Of a stretch of DNA of 64,000 nucleotides, positions 8,285-19,200 are shown in pieces. Every line of letters starts with the position of its first letter. Position 1 is the stretch's first letter. The translations under genes and the position numbers were made by a program. A model generated the notes under the pieces. That model made no database searches and was not told the DNA's origin. It saw nothing but the letters and a program-made list of their open reading frames with translations. The DNA comes from JACCZX01 sp963801035 (lineage in GTDB: Bacteria; Pseudomonadota; Gammaproteobacteria; Burkholderiales; Burkholderiaceae_F), in the NCBI GenBank assembly GCA_963801035.1, contig CAWDDF010000005.1, forward strand, positions 186,001-250,000, read 5' to 3'.

Positions 8285-9253
8285 ATGTCGTTTCTATCGC
8301 TCGTGATCACTTTGTTGCTTGAACAAGTGCGTCCGTTGCCGGCCGCGAATCCCGTCTATGGCGGGGTGCGACAGATCACGGCATGGGCAGAGCGCAACTT
8401 GAATGCAGGTCGCTGGCAGCACGGCGTGTACGCATGGCTGCTGGTGGTCGTTGGGCTCGCGCTCGTCGTCGGTGCGATCTATTCGATTGCCATCTCAATC
8501 CATTGGCTGCTCGGACTCGCTGTCAACGTCTGCGTCCTCTACTTTGCGCTCGGTTTCCGGCAGTTCAGTCATCGCGGTACAGAAATCCAGGTCGCATTGG
8601 CCAACGGCGATCTGATCGCTGCTCGGAACGAGCTGACGGCTTGGAAACGGCAGAGCGATCCGACGTATTCGGCTGCAGATCTCGATCAGGCCGAAGTCGT
8701 ACGGCAGGCAATCGAACACGGTTTGCTTTTGTCGCAACGGCATGTCTTTGGCGTGTTCTTCTGGTTCGTTGTCTTGCCGGGTCCGGTTGGAGCCGTCTTT
8801 TATCGGCTCGCCGAGCAAGTTTCGCGTGCTTGGAACCGGCCGCCGTCGAGTGGAACGCCACCGGATCGCTTCGGCGACTTCGCGCGACGCGCGTTCGCAT
8901 GGATCGATTGGGCGCCGGCGCGGCTGACTGCGCTTGGGTTCGCAGTCGTCGGCGACTTCGAGGGTGCGATTTACTGTTGGCGTCAGGTCTCGCGTCAGCA
9001 GCAACCATCGGACGGTATGCCGGCGCCCGATTCGCGCACGTTGATGCTGGCGGCCGCGAGTGGCGCCCTCAATTTGCGGCTAATGCCAGCAATTGAAAAC
9101 GCGCGCTATTTCGATGAGGTCGGCAACGAGGGTGCGGGCCTTGCCGAGCCAAGACCACCTGCGTTGCGCGCCGTGGTCGGCCTGGTGTGGCGCACGCTGC
9201 TGCTCTGGTTAGTGCTGTTGTTGCTTCTGACCCTGGCAAGTCTTTTCGCCTAG
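8285..9253 (+). CDS. CobD/CbiB-family (AmpE-like) membrane protein
   Basis: A 322-residue membrane protein of the CobD/CbiB superfamily. It begins MSFLSLVITLLLEQVRPLP, has hydrophobic spans near residues 45-85, 150-175 and a C-terminal span ending LLLLLTLASLFA, and contains the family-like stretch around LLLSQRHVFGVFFWFVVLPGPVGAVFYRLAE. Start is ATG 8285 since the upstream open frame overlaps the Nudix gene in another frame. Without neighbouring cobalamin genes, a role in B12 synthesis is doubtful; such stand-alone proteins are often annotated as regulatory AmpE-like. It overlaps the convergent DUF2007 gene by 4 bp. Confidence 0.78.
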   Translation: MSFLSLVITLLLEQVRPLPAANPVYGGVRQITAWAERNLNAGRWQHGVYAWLLVVVGLALVVGAIYSIAISIHWLLGLAVNVCVLYFALGFRQFSHRGTEIQVALANGDLIAARNELTAWKRQSDPTYSAADLDQAEVVRQAIEHGLLLSQRHVFGVFFWFVVLPGPVGAVFYRLAEQVSRAWNRPPSSGTPPDRFGDFARRAFAWIDWAPARLTALGFAVVGDFEGAIYCWRQVSRQQQPSDGMPAPDSRTLMLAAASGALNLRLMPAIENARYFDEVGNEGAGLAEPRPPALRAVVGLVWRTLLLWLVLLLLLTLASLFA

Positions 9254-9561
9254 AGGGCAGGTCGCACCGCGCCGCACTGCCAGCAGCCACCGAATTGCGG
9301 TTCTGAATATTCGCCGCATTCGGTGCACATCCAGTGCGGCCCCTGCATTGGCCGCTTGAGCTGCTGCAATATTTCTCGCGCGCGCGACTCGTCGAGATCG
9401 CGCTCGATCCACAGTTGCGGAGCGCACTCCAGAAATGGAATTTCGCCGAGCGCGCCCGACAAGGCCATATTGCGCAGTTCGCAGCGGATGCCCGCGGCAC
9501 GCAACGTGTCCGCCCAGATCGAGGCCTGCAGAGAATTGTCGGCGCGCGCCAGCAGCTTCAT
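9250..9561 (-). CDS. DUF2007-domain protein with C-terminal zinc ribbon
   Basis: A 103-residue cytoplasmic protein. The N-terminal 65 residues match DUF2007 (signal-transducing-protein-like: MKLLARADNSLQASIWADTLRAAGI, then LWIERDLDESRAREIL). The C-terminus is a rubredoxin-like zinc ribbon with CTECGE and CWQCGAV. It starts within the rsgA stop (ATGA overlap) and is the last gene of the M48-phhB-rsgA operon. Function unknown. Confidence 0.8.
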   Translation of the reverse strand: MKLLARADNSLQASIWADTLRAAGIRCELRNMALSGALGEIPFLECAPQLWIERDLDESRAREILQQLKRPMQGPHWMCTECGEYSEPQFGGCWQCGAVRPAL

Positions 9562-10445
9562 GCCAGCGACGCGGATGCGAGCGAACGATAGAACTCATAG
9601 CGCTCCGGCATCACACGACCGTCTTCGAGCGCCGCACGAACCGCGCAGCCGGGTTCGCGCAGATGTCGGCAGTCCTGAAACCGGCAGTGCCCTAGCAGTG
9701 TGCCGAACTCAGGAAACGTTGCCGCAATTTGATCGAAACTTAGATGCGTAAGTCCGAATTCTTCGAAGCCGGCTGAGTCGACCAACGCGCTGTCGTCGTC
9801 GAGAACAAACCAGCGCGATGCCGTCGTGGTTTGCTTGCCCGCATTCAGGCGCTCTGAAAATTCCTGCGTGCGGGCGCGTGCATCGGGAATCAACAGGTTG
9901 AGCAGTGTTGACTTGCCCATGCCGGACTGGCCAACCATCAAGCTCTTATGCCCTGCCACTTCGGGCAGCAGCAGCGCACGCGCGCTATCGCCGTCGCTCT
10001 TCGCCGAAAGCGTCAGAGTGCGCCACCCCAACTCGGCGATCTGCTGCAAAAACGCGCTCGCATCGTCGGACTCCGCCAGGTCCGCCTTATTGCGGAGCAC
10101 CAGCGCTTCAATGCCCGCGGCCGACGCCGCCACCAACGCTTTCCAGACAAACCAGCGGTTGAATGCTGGACGCGACGCAAAAACAACGATCACCTGATCA
10201 ACGTTGGCCGCCAGTTCTTTGGTTCGATACTTATCGGTGCGAAACAGAAGCGTTGAGCGGGGCTCGATTGACTCGATCCGCGCCTGCTCCGCAGACGTAA
10301 TGCTTGCGACAACACAGTCCCCCACGACCACGTCTTCGCGTCTGCCGCGACGAGTAGCTTGCCGGATATGTCCCGCATCCGCAATCAACGACTGCCTGCC
10401 GAATGTTGCAATCACACGCGCACGCACTTGTTGCGAGGGTGTCAC
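9558..10445 (-). CDS. rsgA: Ribosome small-subunit-dependent GTPase A
   Basis: A 295-residue circularly permuted GTPase that assists late 30S maturation. An N-terminal OB fold (TPSQQVRARVIATFGRQ) precedes G4 NKADL, then G1 VGQSGMGKSTLLN and G3-like DSAGF, and a C-terminal Zn knuckle is seen as GHCRFQDCRHLREPGCAV. Start GTG 10445, 12 bp after phhB. Order G4-G1-G3 is diagnostic of the YjeQ/RsgA family. Confidence 0.96.
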   Translation of the reverse strand: MTPSQQVRARVIATFGRQSLIADAGHIRQATRRGRREDVVVGDCVVASITSAEQARIESIEPRSTLLFRTDKYRTKELAANVDQVIVVFASRPAFNRWFVWKALVAASAAGIEALVLRNKADLAESDDASAFLQQIAELGWRTLTLSAKSDGDSARALLLPEVAGHKSLMVGQSGMGKSTLLNLLIPDARARTQEFSERLNAGKQTTTASRWFVLDDDSALVDSAGFEEFGLTHLSFDQIAATFPEFGTLLGHCRFQDCRHLREPGCAVRAALEDGRVMPERYEFYRSLASASLA

Positions 10446-10457
10446 TCGGCGCCAGCG

Positions 10458-10799
10458 TTAAGCATCTGTTTGCGAGTAAAGAGCGTCGGCCTTGGCGGCA
10501 GAGATGAAGTCGTTCTCCGAAATGCCGTTGACCGAATGAGTATGGTAGCGAACCACGCAGCGGTTATAGCCCACGTGCAGATCCGGGTGATGGTCTTCGC
10601 GATGCACGACGTAGGCCAGTGCATTGACGAACGCGAGCGTCTCGTAATAATTCTTGAAGCGATAAGTCTTCGCCAGAGCTCCATCGTCGATAACCCATTC
10701 GTCGAGCACTGACAACTGTGCGCGAACATCGGCGTCACTCATCGCGGGGCCCTTCATTTCATGGCAGTGCGACGACAGCAGCTGCTCGACGGATTTCAT
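10458..10799 (-). CDS. phhB: 4a-hydroxytetrahydrobiopterin dehydratase
   Basis: A 113-residue pterin-4a-carbinolamine dehydratase. The catalytic signature is REDHHPDLHVGYNRC (near residues 68-82), followed by RYHTHSVNGISENDFISAAKAD. It recycles the pterin cofactor of aromatic amino-acid hydroxylases, though no phhA lies in the window. ATG 10799 is used; ATG at residue 15 or 20 could also start, and family homology begins around MSDADVRAQL. It sits 19 bp after the M48 gene. Confidence 0.93.
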   Translation of the reverse strand: MKSVEQLLSSHCHEMKGPAMSDADVRAQLSVLDEWVIDDGALAKTYRFKNYYETLAFVNALAYVVHREDHHPDLHVGYNRCVVRYHTHSVNGISENDFISAAKADALYSQTDA

Positions 10800-10818
10800 C
10801 GCCAGTTTTCGTTGAGAG

Positions 10819-12078
10819 TCAGGCTGCGCCTTGCAACAGGCGCTCGATGCGGATCGAGGCAGGGGGATGACTATCGTAGAACGCCGAGTGCACAGGGTCC
10901 GGCGTCAACGTCGACGCGTTATCTTGGTACAGCTTCACCAGCGCATTGACCAGATCGCTGGCCGACGCGTTGCTCGCTGCAAACTGGTCAGCCTCGAACT
11001 CATGCTTGCGCGACATGATGCTTGTGAGCGGTGCGAGAACGAACGTGAATACCGGCAGCACCAGCATGAACAACACGAGGGCGACGCCTTGATGGGCTCC
11101 TCCTACGACAGGTTCAACGCCGAGGCCCGCAAAAAACCACGGCTGAGTGATCAGCCACCCGAGCAGGGCCAGCACGCCGAGACTGGCAATAAAGGAAAAC
11201 GCGAGCCGCTTTGCGATGTGCTTCAGCTTGAAGTGCCCGAGCTCGTGCGCCAGAACTGCCTCGATTTCCGGAGGCAACAACCGCTCGATCAGCGTGTCGA
11301 AAAATACGATGCGCTTTGCGCGGCCGAGTCCTGTGAAGTACGCATTACCGTGTGCCGAGCGTCTGGAGCCGTCCATCACAAATACGCCTTTGCTCGCGAA
11401 ACCCGTCCTGCTTAGCAGCGCGCCAATGCGCTCGGCCAACGCAGAATCTTTCAGCGGCTCGAACTTGTTGAAAAGCGGCGCGATCAGAGTCGGATAGAGC
11501 AGCAGTATCAGCGCATTGAAAGCAACCCATAGCAACCAGACGTAAATCCACCAGACGTCTCCCGCCTTTTGCATCAGCCAGATCGTGGCGGCAAGCAGCG
11601 GCAGTCCAAGCGCCGAAGCCAGCACCAGTGACTTCGCCAGATCGAGGATCCACAGACGCAGCGTCATGCGATTGAATCCGAAGCGCTGCTCAATGCGGAA
11701 CTGTCGAATCCACGAGAACGGCAGGTCGATGACGCCAAGCACGAACGCCACCACGGCCACGATAGCGACTTGATACAAGAGATCATTCTCGATCAGCGCG
11801 CGCAATGCGTCGCTTATCCATTGCAGTCCTCCAAGCAGCGTCAAGCAAACGAGGGCAACGGCGCCGACTGCCGTCTCGACAATTCCGAGCCGAGTTTTCT
11901 CGACGGTGTAGTGCGCGGCCTTTTGATGCGCTTCGAGCGACACGCGGTCTGCAAATTGCGCCGGAACCTGCTCGGCGTGCGCCGTTACGTATCGAATCTG
12001 ACGCGACGCCAGCCAGTATCTAACGCCGATCATCAGCGACAGAAAAAACACGAATAGGCTGGTCAGCAGCAAGGCCAT
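10819..12078 (-). CDS. M48 family (Ste24-like) membrane metallopeptidase
   Basis: A 419-residue integral membrane zinc protease. The HExxH motif is VLAHELGHFKLKH (near residue 280), with the downstream third ligand region EFEADQFAA. Several transmembrane spans lie before and around the catalytic domain. Homologues are CAAX prenyl protease 1-like; in bacteria they act in membrane-protein quality control. It heads the M48-phhB-rsgA-DUF2007 operon, divergent from orn, an order I recognise from other betaproteobacteria. Confidence 0.93.
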   Translation of the reverse strand: MALLLTSLFVFFLSLMIGVRYWLASRQIRYVTAHAEQVPAQFADRVSLEAHQKAAHYTVEKTRLGIVETAVGAVALVCLTLLGGLQWISDALRALIENDLLYQVAIVAVVAFVLGVIDLPFSWIRQFRIEQRFGFNRMTLRLWILDLAKSLVLASALGLPLLAATIWLMQKAGDVWWIYVWLLWVAFNALILLLYPTLIAPLFNKFEPLKDSALAERIGALLSRTGFASKGVFVMDGSRRSAHGNAYFTGLGRAKRIVFFDTLIERLLPPEIEAVLAHELGHFKLKHIAKRLAFSFIASLGVLALLGWLITQPWFFAGLGVEPVVGGAHQGVALVLFMLVLPVFTFVLAPLTSIMSRKHEFEADQFAASNASASDLVNALVKLYQDNASTLTPDPVHSAFYDSHPPASIRIERLLQGAA

Positions 12079-12188
12079 AACTATCTAAAAATTCGTAGCG
12101 TCGCGCTAAGAAAACAAGGCGCGCTTCTCGCTATGCCAGAATCGAACGCCAGCAGGACGAAAGCGTGGGTCAACACGTATCGAAAATT

Positions 12189-12746
12189 ATGTCACAGCAC
12201 CCGCGCTTCTCGGAGATCAACCTGGTTTGGGTCGACATGGAAATGTCGGGTCTAAATCCGGATTCTGATCGCGTACTGGAGATTGCAGTCGTTGTCACGG
12301 GACCTGAGCTCGACGTGATAGAGGAGGGTCCGGTGCTGGTGCTACGACAGGCGGCGAGCGTGCTGGACGGCATGGATCGATGGAATACGACAACTCACGC
12401 GCGCTCGGGACTGATCGAGAAAGTGCGCTCGTCCGAGCTCGATGAAGAGCAGGCAAGCGACGTACTGATTGAGTTTCTAAAGTCGCTGGTTCCAGCGGGC
12501 AAGTCGCCGATGTGCGGCAACTCGATCTGTCAGGATCGTCGCTTCATGGCGCGCTGGATGCCTCGACTGGAGACCTTTTTTCACTATCGCAACGTCGACG
12601 TCAGCACGCTAAAGGAGCTCGCCCGCCGCTGGCAGCCCGCTGTGGTTCGTTCGTTCGAGAAAAAGAGCCGGCACGAAGCGCTCGCAGACATTCATGAATC
12701 GATCGAGGAGCTCAAGCACTACCGCAGGGAGATGTTCAGAGCCTAA
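12189..12746 (+). CDS. orn: Oligoribonuclease
   Basis: A 185-residue DEDDh 3'-5' exonuclease that degrades 2-5 nt RNAs and pGpG, the product of c-di-GMP breakdown. Catalytic residues lie in WVDMEMSGL (DxE at 16-18), GNSICQDRRFM and HEALADIHESI. ATG 12189 fits Orn homologues; an in-frame GTG at 12165 is the alternative. Overlaps the convergent permease gene by 4 bp. The c-di-GMP link is relevant given the GGDEF/EAL gene at 16-19 kb. Confidence 0.96.
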   Translation: MSQHPRFSEINLVWVDMEMSGLNPDSDRVLEIAVVVTGPELDVIEEGPVLVLRQAASVLDGMDRWNTTTHARSGLIEKVRSSELDEEQASDVLIEFLKSLVPAGKSPMCGNSICQDRRFMARWMPRLETFFHYRNVDVSTLKELARRWQPAVVRSFEKKSRHEALADIHESIEELKHYRREMFRA

Positions 12747-13934
12747 GTTTGCTTGCCGGACCGTGGTGTATCCGCCTCGTTTTCCGACTGCACGGCGGCG
12801 GCGACGACTGCGGTCGCGGTCGCGGCGGTGGCTTCGGCTACGTCGCTGTTGCGCGTCGTAATCCAGGCGCGACCGAGCGAGATGCCGAGCGCCAGTAATA
12901 CGGGTCCCAGGATTACGCCGATGAACCCAAACGCGAGCACGCCGCCGAGAACGCCAAGAAAGATCAGCCCCAGAGACAAAGTGGAGCCGCGTGCGATCAA
13001 CAAAGGTTTCAAAAAGTTATCGATGCTGCTGATGACGGCGGCTCCCCAGACGACCATGAAGATGGCCCAGCCAGGCTCGCCCTGCGTGTAAAGCCAAATG
13101 GCGGCACCGCCCCAGAGCACCACCGGACCCATCGGTACGACCGACAGCACAAATGTGCCGACGCCCAGCAGGAACGCCCCCGGCACGCCTGCGATCAAAA
13201 AGCCGATATAGGCGACAAGCGCCTGCGCGGCGGCGGTCCCGACGATGCTGATGAACACGCTGCGTGTTGTACCAACTACGATCGACAAGACTTCGTCGCT
13301 CATCTCGCCTGACAGTCGGCGCGATATTCGGTGTGTCAGCTGCGCGATGCGCTCGCCGTCGCGGTAATAGAAGAAAACGATGAAGGCGACCAGCAGTAAC
13401 TGCAGCAGTCCGTCGCCTAGCAGCCGCACGAAGGCGAGCGACAGCTTGCCAGCCGGCTCGAGTGCACGCTGCAGCAGCGCCGCGGATTGAGTGCGGTCCG
13501 CGATCAGCAGACGTTAACCACTGGAACGTGCTTTCGCCAACGATTGGAATGTTTCTGATTTGCTCCGGCACGTGCAGGTCTTCCGCGCGCCAGCCACGGA
13601 GTTTGGAGAACAACGCAGGCAAGTGGTCGGCGGCCGCTTCGGCCAGTAGCGCGATTGGCACAATGACCGTCACCAACATCAGCAGCAGCATCACTGATGC
13701 ACTCAGCGTCGAGTTGATGCGAAGCATGCCGCGCAGCTTCTCGTACGCGGGCCATGTAGCGATTGCCAGCACGCCAGCGACCAACAATGCACTGAGGAAT
13801 GGTTGCAATACCAGATAGATCCCGATAACGACCAGCGCGGCGCCGGCGACTCGGAAAATCAGATCGAATCTGCCCTGCATCGAAGAGCGTTCCATGCGCG
13901 GCGGGAGGGCGGTAGGGGTCGGGGGCGGTTTCAT
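12743..13934 (-). pseudogene. AI-2E family transporter, interrupted by one-base frameshift
   Basis: The N-terminal frame, from ATG 13934, covers MKPPPTPTAL through GESTFQWL, with membrane segments near residues 30-70. The C-terminal frame continues ADRTQSAALLQRALEPAGK, VRLLGDGLLQLLLVAFIVFFYYRDGE and the family core GVPGAFLLGVGTFVLSVVPMGP. The switch lies near 13511-13517 (ttaacg on the minus strand), and one extra base explains it. Intact, it would be a roughly 395-residue YdiK/TqsA-type permease with eight predicted membrane spans. The C-terminal tail is Ala/Thr-rich. Substrate unknown. Confidence 0.85.
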
Positions 13935-13942
13935 CGCTGACA

Positions 13943-14017
13943 TGGTCTCGCCGTCAGGAATCGAACCTGAATCCCACGCTTAGGAGGCATGTGCACTATC
14001 CATTGTGCTACGGCGAG
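13943..14017 (-). tRNA. tRNA-Arg, anticodon CCT
   Basis: On the minus strand the 75 bases fold as a full cloverleaf: acceptor CTCGCCG/CGGCGAG, D stem GCAC/GTGC, anticodon arm CATGC-CTCCTAA-GCGTG, T arm TCAGG-TTCGATT-CCTGA. The anticodon CCT reads AGG (Arg). The terminal ACCA is encoded (13943-13946). It lies between the AI-2E gene and parE. Confidence 0.95.
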
Positions 14018-14112
14018 CGCGCGGCAGTATATCCAGCAGTTGACGTATGCTGCGCGCGCTGCGAGCGCGAGCGCGATGGCAGAGCACACAGACGAGGTCG
14101 GAACGCCCAACG

Positions 14113-16110
14113 ATGCAAGGTAGTCAGCGCCCGTCGCGGCGCGGTGGCGATTACAGCGAAGAATCCATTCGCGTACTCAAGGGGCTCGAGCCCGTCCGGC
14201 AGAGACCCGGGATGTACACGCGCACCGAAAGCCCGCTGCATGTCGTGCAAGAGGTTATCGATAATGCATCCGATGAGATTCTTGCGGGCTTTGGTACTCG
14301 GATCGACGTCACGCTGAGCAAGGACGGCGCGGTCACTGTAGAAGACGACGGTCGCGGCATTCCGGTAGGACTGCATCCTGAAGAAAAAGAGCCAGTAATT
14401 CAAATCGTCTTTACGCGCCTGCACGCAGGAGGAAAGTTCGACAAGCGTGCTGGCGGTGCGTATGCGTTCTCCGGCGGGCTGCACGGAGTCGGCGTATCCG
14501 TCACCAACGCGCTGTCATCGCGGCTCGAAGTTGCGGTCTGGCGCGACGGCAAGATGCACACGATCGTTTTTGCGGATGGCAACGTGGTGCAACCGTTAAA
14601 GTCCGTTGCGGCAAAGGGTGCGGGCAAGCCCAGCGGCACGCGCGTGAAGGTGTGGCCGAATGAAAAGTATTTCGACTCGCCGCAAATCCCGGTCGATGAG
14701 CTCGAGCGTCTGTTGCGAAGCAAGGCCGTCTTGTTGCCCGGCACCGAGATCACACTCACAACCGAAAAATCGGGCGCGTCGGCGGGTGGCACACAGCGCT
14801 GGCGCTATGAAGGCGGACTACGCGAATATCTACTGAGCTCGCTGGCAGACGATCCGATATTGCCACCGTTTGAATCGAGCGGGTTCGCTGCGGCCGACGA
14901 TCCCACGTTTGCAGAAGGCGAGGGAGCCAACTGGGTCATCGTGTGGACTGAAGAGGGTCTCGTGACGCGCGAGTCGTACGTCAATTTGATTCCGACATCG
15001 GCCGGCGGCACGCACGAAGCCGGATTGAGAGAGGGACTGTTCGCCGCCGTCCGCGCATTCATCGATGCCCATCAACTGATGCCGAAGGGCGTCAAGCTGC
15101 TGCCCGAAGACGTATTTGCGCGCGCTAGTTTCGTTCTGTCCGCAAAGGTGCTGGACCCGCAGTTCCAGGGCCAGGTGAAGGAGAGGCTACTCAGCCGGGA
15201 CGCCGTGCGTCTGGTGTCGTTTTTCGTTCGCCCGCAGCTCGAGTTCTGGCTCAATCACAATCCCAACGACGGTCGCCGGCTGGCCGAGCTTGTGGTGTCG
15301 CAAGCACAGGCGCGCGCACGTGCCGGCCAAAAGATCGAAAAGAAAAAGAGCTCGGCAGTGGCGGTGTTGCCCGGCAAGCTGACCGATTGCGAATCAACTG
15401 AACTCTCACGCAACGAATTGTTTTTGGTCGAAGGCGACTCGGCCGGAGGCTCCGCAAAAATGGGTCGCGACAAGGAGTTTCAAGCGATCCTGCCGCTGCG
15501 AGGCAAGGTGCTGAACACGTGGGAAGTCGAGCGCGACCGCCTGTTCGGCAACGCCGAGGTCCACGACATGGCAGTGGCCATTGGCGTTGATCCGCACGGC
15601 CCGAACGACGACATCAGCTTCGACGGGTTGCGGTACGGCAAGATCTGCGTGCTGGCCGATGCTGATGTTGACGGTTCGCACATTCAGGTGTTGCTGTTGA
15701 CGTTGTTCTACCGTCATTTTCCACAGCTCGTGCATCGGGGAAACATCTTCGTCGCGCGGCCTCCGCTTTACCGCGTCGATGTCCCCGCGCTCGGAAAGCG
15801 GCCGGCGCGCCGTTTGTACTGTCTCGATGAAGCCGAGCTCGACACGACGCTCGAGAAGCTGATCGACGAGAAAGTCAAGGAAGGCAGCTGGTCGATTGCA
15901 CGATTCAAGGGTTTGGGCGAGATGAGTCCTGAGCAGCTGTGGGAGACCACGATGAATCCCGATACCAGGCGTCTGATGCGTGTGGGGCTGGGCGATGTGG
16001 CCAACGCCGAGACTGCGGCAACGATGACGATGCTGATGGGCAGAGCCGAAAGTCAGGCCCGGCGCGCATGGCTCGAGGAGCACGGCAACGAAATTGAAGC
16101 CGACGTGTAG
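14113..16110 (+). CDS. parE: DNA topoisomerase IV subunit B
   Basis: A 665-residue GHKL ATPase subunit. Motifs: LKGLEPVRQRPGMYTR, Bergerat fold VIDNASDEI and DDGRGIPV, GGLHGVGVSVTNALS, and the Toprim signatures LVEGDSAGGSAKMGRD and DADVDGSHIQVLLL. With ParC it decatenates daughter chromosomes. ATG 14113 chosen by homology; the frame is open upstream. The length (around 650) and lack of a gyrB-type insert support ParE over GyrB, and parC lies 3.7 kb downstream. Confidence 0.96.
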   Translation: MQGSQRPSRRGGDYSEESIRVLKGLEPVRQRPGMYTRTESPLHVVQEVIDNASDEILAGFGTRIDVTLSKDGAVTVEDDGRGIPVGLHPEEKEPVIQIVFTRLHAGGKFDKRAGGAYAFSGGLHGVGVSVTNALSSRLEVAVWRDGKMHTIVFADGNVVQPLKSVAAKGAGKPSGTRVKVWPNEKYFDSPQIPVDELERLLRSKAVLLPGTEITLTTEKSGASAGGTQRWRYEGGLREYLLSSLADDPILPPFESSGFAAADDPTFAEGEGANWVIVWTEEGLVTRESYVNLIPTSAGGTHEAGLREGLFAAVRAFIDAHQLMPKGVKLLPEDVFARASFVLSAKVLDPQFQGQVKERLLSRDAVRLVSFFVRPQLEFWLNHNPNDGRRLAELVVSQAQARARAGQKIEKKKSSAVAVLPGKLTDCESTELSRNELFLVEGDSAGGSAKMGRDKEFQAILPLRGKVLNTWEVERDRLFGNAEVHDMAVAIGVDPHGPNDDISFDGLRYGKICVLADADVDGSHIQVLLLTLFYRHFPQLVHRGNIFVARPPLYRVDVPALGKRPARRLYCLDEAELDTTLEKLIDEKVKEGSWSIARFKGLGEMSPEQLWETTMNPDTRRLMRVGLGDVANAETAATMTMLMGRAESQARRAWLEEHGNEIEADV

Positions 16111-16201
16111 TAAGCGGCCCGGAAACGGGTCTCATAAGAGGGCTTGTATGAAGCGCACTTATAGGCATACTTCGCTGCGCCAAGGTTGCTGAAAGGGCCC
16201 T

Positions 16202-19200
16202 ATGGACGGGCCGTCCGCCACTATCTCGACCAAACTCTTCTCGCCCCAAGCAAGAACCTTAGCCGCTGCGGTGCAGTCGCGCTGGTTTTTGATATTGATT
16301 GGTGCGCTCGCGGTCGCGTTCATAGCAACGCTGGTAGCGGCGACATTGGTCTCAAGTTCAACGCTTACCCCGAGCGTCGCGACGCAACTTCGCACCGTAT
16401 TCGGCGCCGCTCTACTTATTGCGCTGACCTTTTATCTGATCGGCAGCCGGATCAGGATCGGTGAAATCCAGTCGCATGCGCTCGCGTGGGAGCGCTCACT
16501 GGAGTCGATGAAGGTCGGTATTGCGCTGTACGACCGCGACGACCGGCTGATCAATTGCAATCGAGCATTTCGCGAACTGTATTCCGAGATTGCTCATTTA
16601 CTCATACCGGTGCGCGGCGCTCGACGATTTGGTAACTGCTTACTACAACGTCGCGCCGCCGGAAGTAATCGATGGCCGGACGCTGGGCGAATTCTTGGAC
16701 GACGCGCACCGCCGTCGCAGCGGCTCGGAAGTCACCGAGATTGTCCGCCATCTGCACAAGCGCTGGCTGTTGATGACCGACTGCCTGACGGCAGACGGTG
16801 GTGTCATCAGCTTCCGCCGTGACGTGACCGAGCAGCAACGGATGGAGCACGAACTATCCAAGCGTCGCAAGTTGCTCGATGATCTGAGCGAGCTCACGTA
16901 CGACTGGTTTTGGCGACAGGACGCTGACGGCCGGTTTGTCGAGTTTTCGGAAGCGATAGAGCGGCACTTCAAGCAGTCATGCTCGGACTTGATTGGAAAA
17001 CGTCGTGCCGATATGCCGGCTTTCGAAGCCGCGCCAGAAGCATATGCCGAGTATCTCGGACGCATCGAGCGCCGTGAACCGATCCCTTGGTTCACGTACA
17101 AAACAAGGCGTGGCGACGGCGCCGAAATGTGGGTCTCTGTCACAGGCAAGCCGATTTTTGACGAACACGGACGCTTTCACGGCTATTACGGCGCAGGCCG
17201 CGACGTCACGGAGCGCGAGCAGACGCTGGCCGCGCTGCGCGAAAGCGAAGAGCGTTTTCGCGCGCTGACGACTTTGGTCACTGAGTGGTACTGGGAGACC
17301 GATGCCGAGCACAAGATCACGCGCCTGACGGGTGCGGCGGGCTACGAGGATCGTGCGCGGAAACTGATATGCGGTCGTCGCTTGTCGGAAATTGACGGGC
17401 TCGATCCGTCTTTGACAACCAACTGGGACCAGTTGAATCGAGATGTCGCTGAGCGACGCGCGTTCAAGCAACTCAAGCTGAAGCTGCATCCGCAGCATCT
17501 TGGCCGCGACATGTACTTCGAAGTTTCCGGACATCCGGTTTTTCAACTTGGCGAGTTTGTCGGCTATCGCGGCCTCGCCTGGGACGTCACCGAGCGTGAG
17601 TCCTTGATCGCGAAGATCACGGACAACGAAGCGCGCTTCCGTGCGCTGACCGAGCTGTCTTCGGACTGGTATTGGGAAATGGACGAGGAGTTGCGCTTCA
17701 CGCGGCTGCAGCGCGGAGCAGCGCGACACGATCAACCTGGAAGACGATGACATTATCGGCAAGCACCGATGGGAGCTTCCGGGCGAGCTGATCCGGCCGT
17801 CGTCGTGGGACGAGCACCGCGCCGCGTTGCTGGCACGCAAGCCGTTTCGCGACGTGATGTTCCGCCGTTGGATGCCCGACGGTTCGTTTGTCTACAACAT
17901 CACCAGCGGCGATCCCGTCTTCGCCGCCGACGGCAAGTTCATCGGCTATCGCGGCATCGGCAAAAACATTACCGAGCAGGTCAAGTCGCAGGAACGGATC
18001 GAGCGGCTGGCAACGGTCGATGAGCTGACACAACTTTCAAATCGGCAGACCTTCGATGAACGCGCCGGACGAATCCTGGCCAATGCTTACGCTGCAGACA
18101 AACGCTGCGCGTTGCTGTTTATCGATCTCGATAATTTTCGGCTGCTCAATAACGGCTACGGCCACCGCGTCGGTGATCAAATGCTGTCGATCGTAGCGAG
18201 CAGGATTCGCAACGCGATCACGGAGCCGCACCTGGTTGGTCGCCGCGGTGGTGACGAGCTGGTCGCGCTGCTGGTGGACATACCGCGTGGTGACTATGCG
18301 GTCGACATCGCAAAGGAGCTGATCCGCTCGATCTCGGAGCCGGCCCGCGTGCTGGGAATGGAAGTCTCGGTCACTCCGTCGGTGGGTATCAGTTTCTTTC
18401 CGCAGGACGGCATCGAGCTCGATTCGTTGTTGAACGCTGCCGACGCTGCGATGTATCAGGCCAAGGAGAGCGGAAGACAGACCTATGCGTTCTACACGCC
18501 GACCGTCGCACGCCGTGCCGATCTGCGCCTGCGGCTGGAGCAGCGGTTGCGCAAGGCGGTCGAGGCGCGTGACTTCAAGCTCGTCTATCAGCCGCTGATT
18601 TCGCTGAACGACGGCAAGCTCGTTGGCGCCGAAGCACTGATCCGCTGGCGCGATGCCGAGCTCGGCGACATACCTCCCGCCGAATTCATTCCGATTGCCG
18701 AGGAGTCGGGCTTGATCGTCGCGCTTGGCGAATGGGTGATCCACGAAGCGTGCCGCGCGCGGCGCGACTGGCGCATGCAGGGTCTCGATATTCCGCCGCT
18801 GTCGATCAATATGGCGGGTGTTCAACTGCGACAGCTGGGTTGCGTCGAAGGATTGCTCAACATCCTTAATGAGCACGACGTGCCACCGAACGATATCGAG
18901 GTCGAGGTCACCGAAACCGGTTTGCTCGATACATCGGCCGTATCGCGCGAAAACCTGGTGCGCATGCGCAACGCGGGCGTTCGAATCGCACTGGACGACT
19001 TCGGAGTCGGCTTTTCGAGCCTGGCGCACCTGCGCGATTTGCCGATTCATCGGCTGAAAATCGATCGCAGCTTCACTGTGGAGTGCATGCGCGATGCCCG
19101 CACGTTGACGATCGTCAAGGCGGTCATCGACATGGCACGCTCGCTCGGCATCAACATCACCGCAGAAGGCATCGAAACGCAGGCGCAGCAAACATGGATG

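Noticed and set aside
16111..16130. CCCG-GAAA-CGGG hairpin after parE
   Set aside because: Four-base stem and no T run; too weak to call a terminator.
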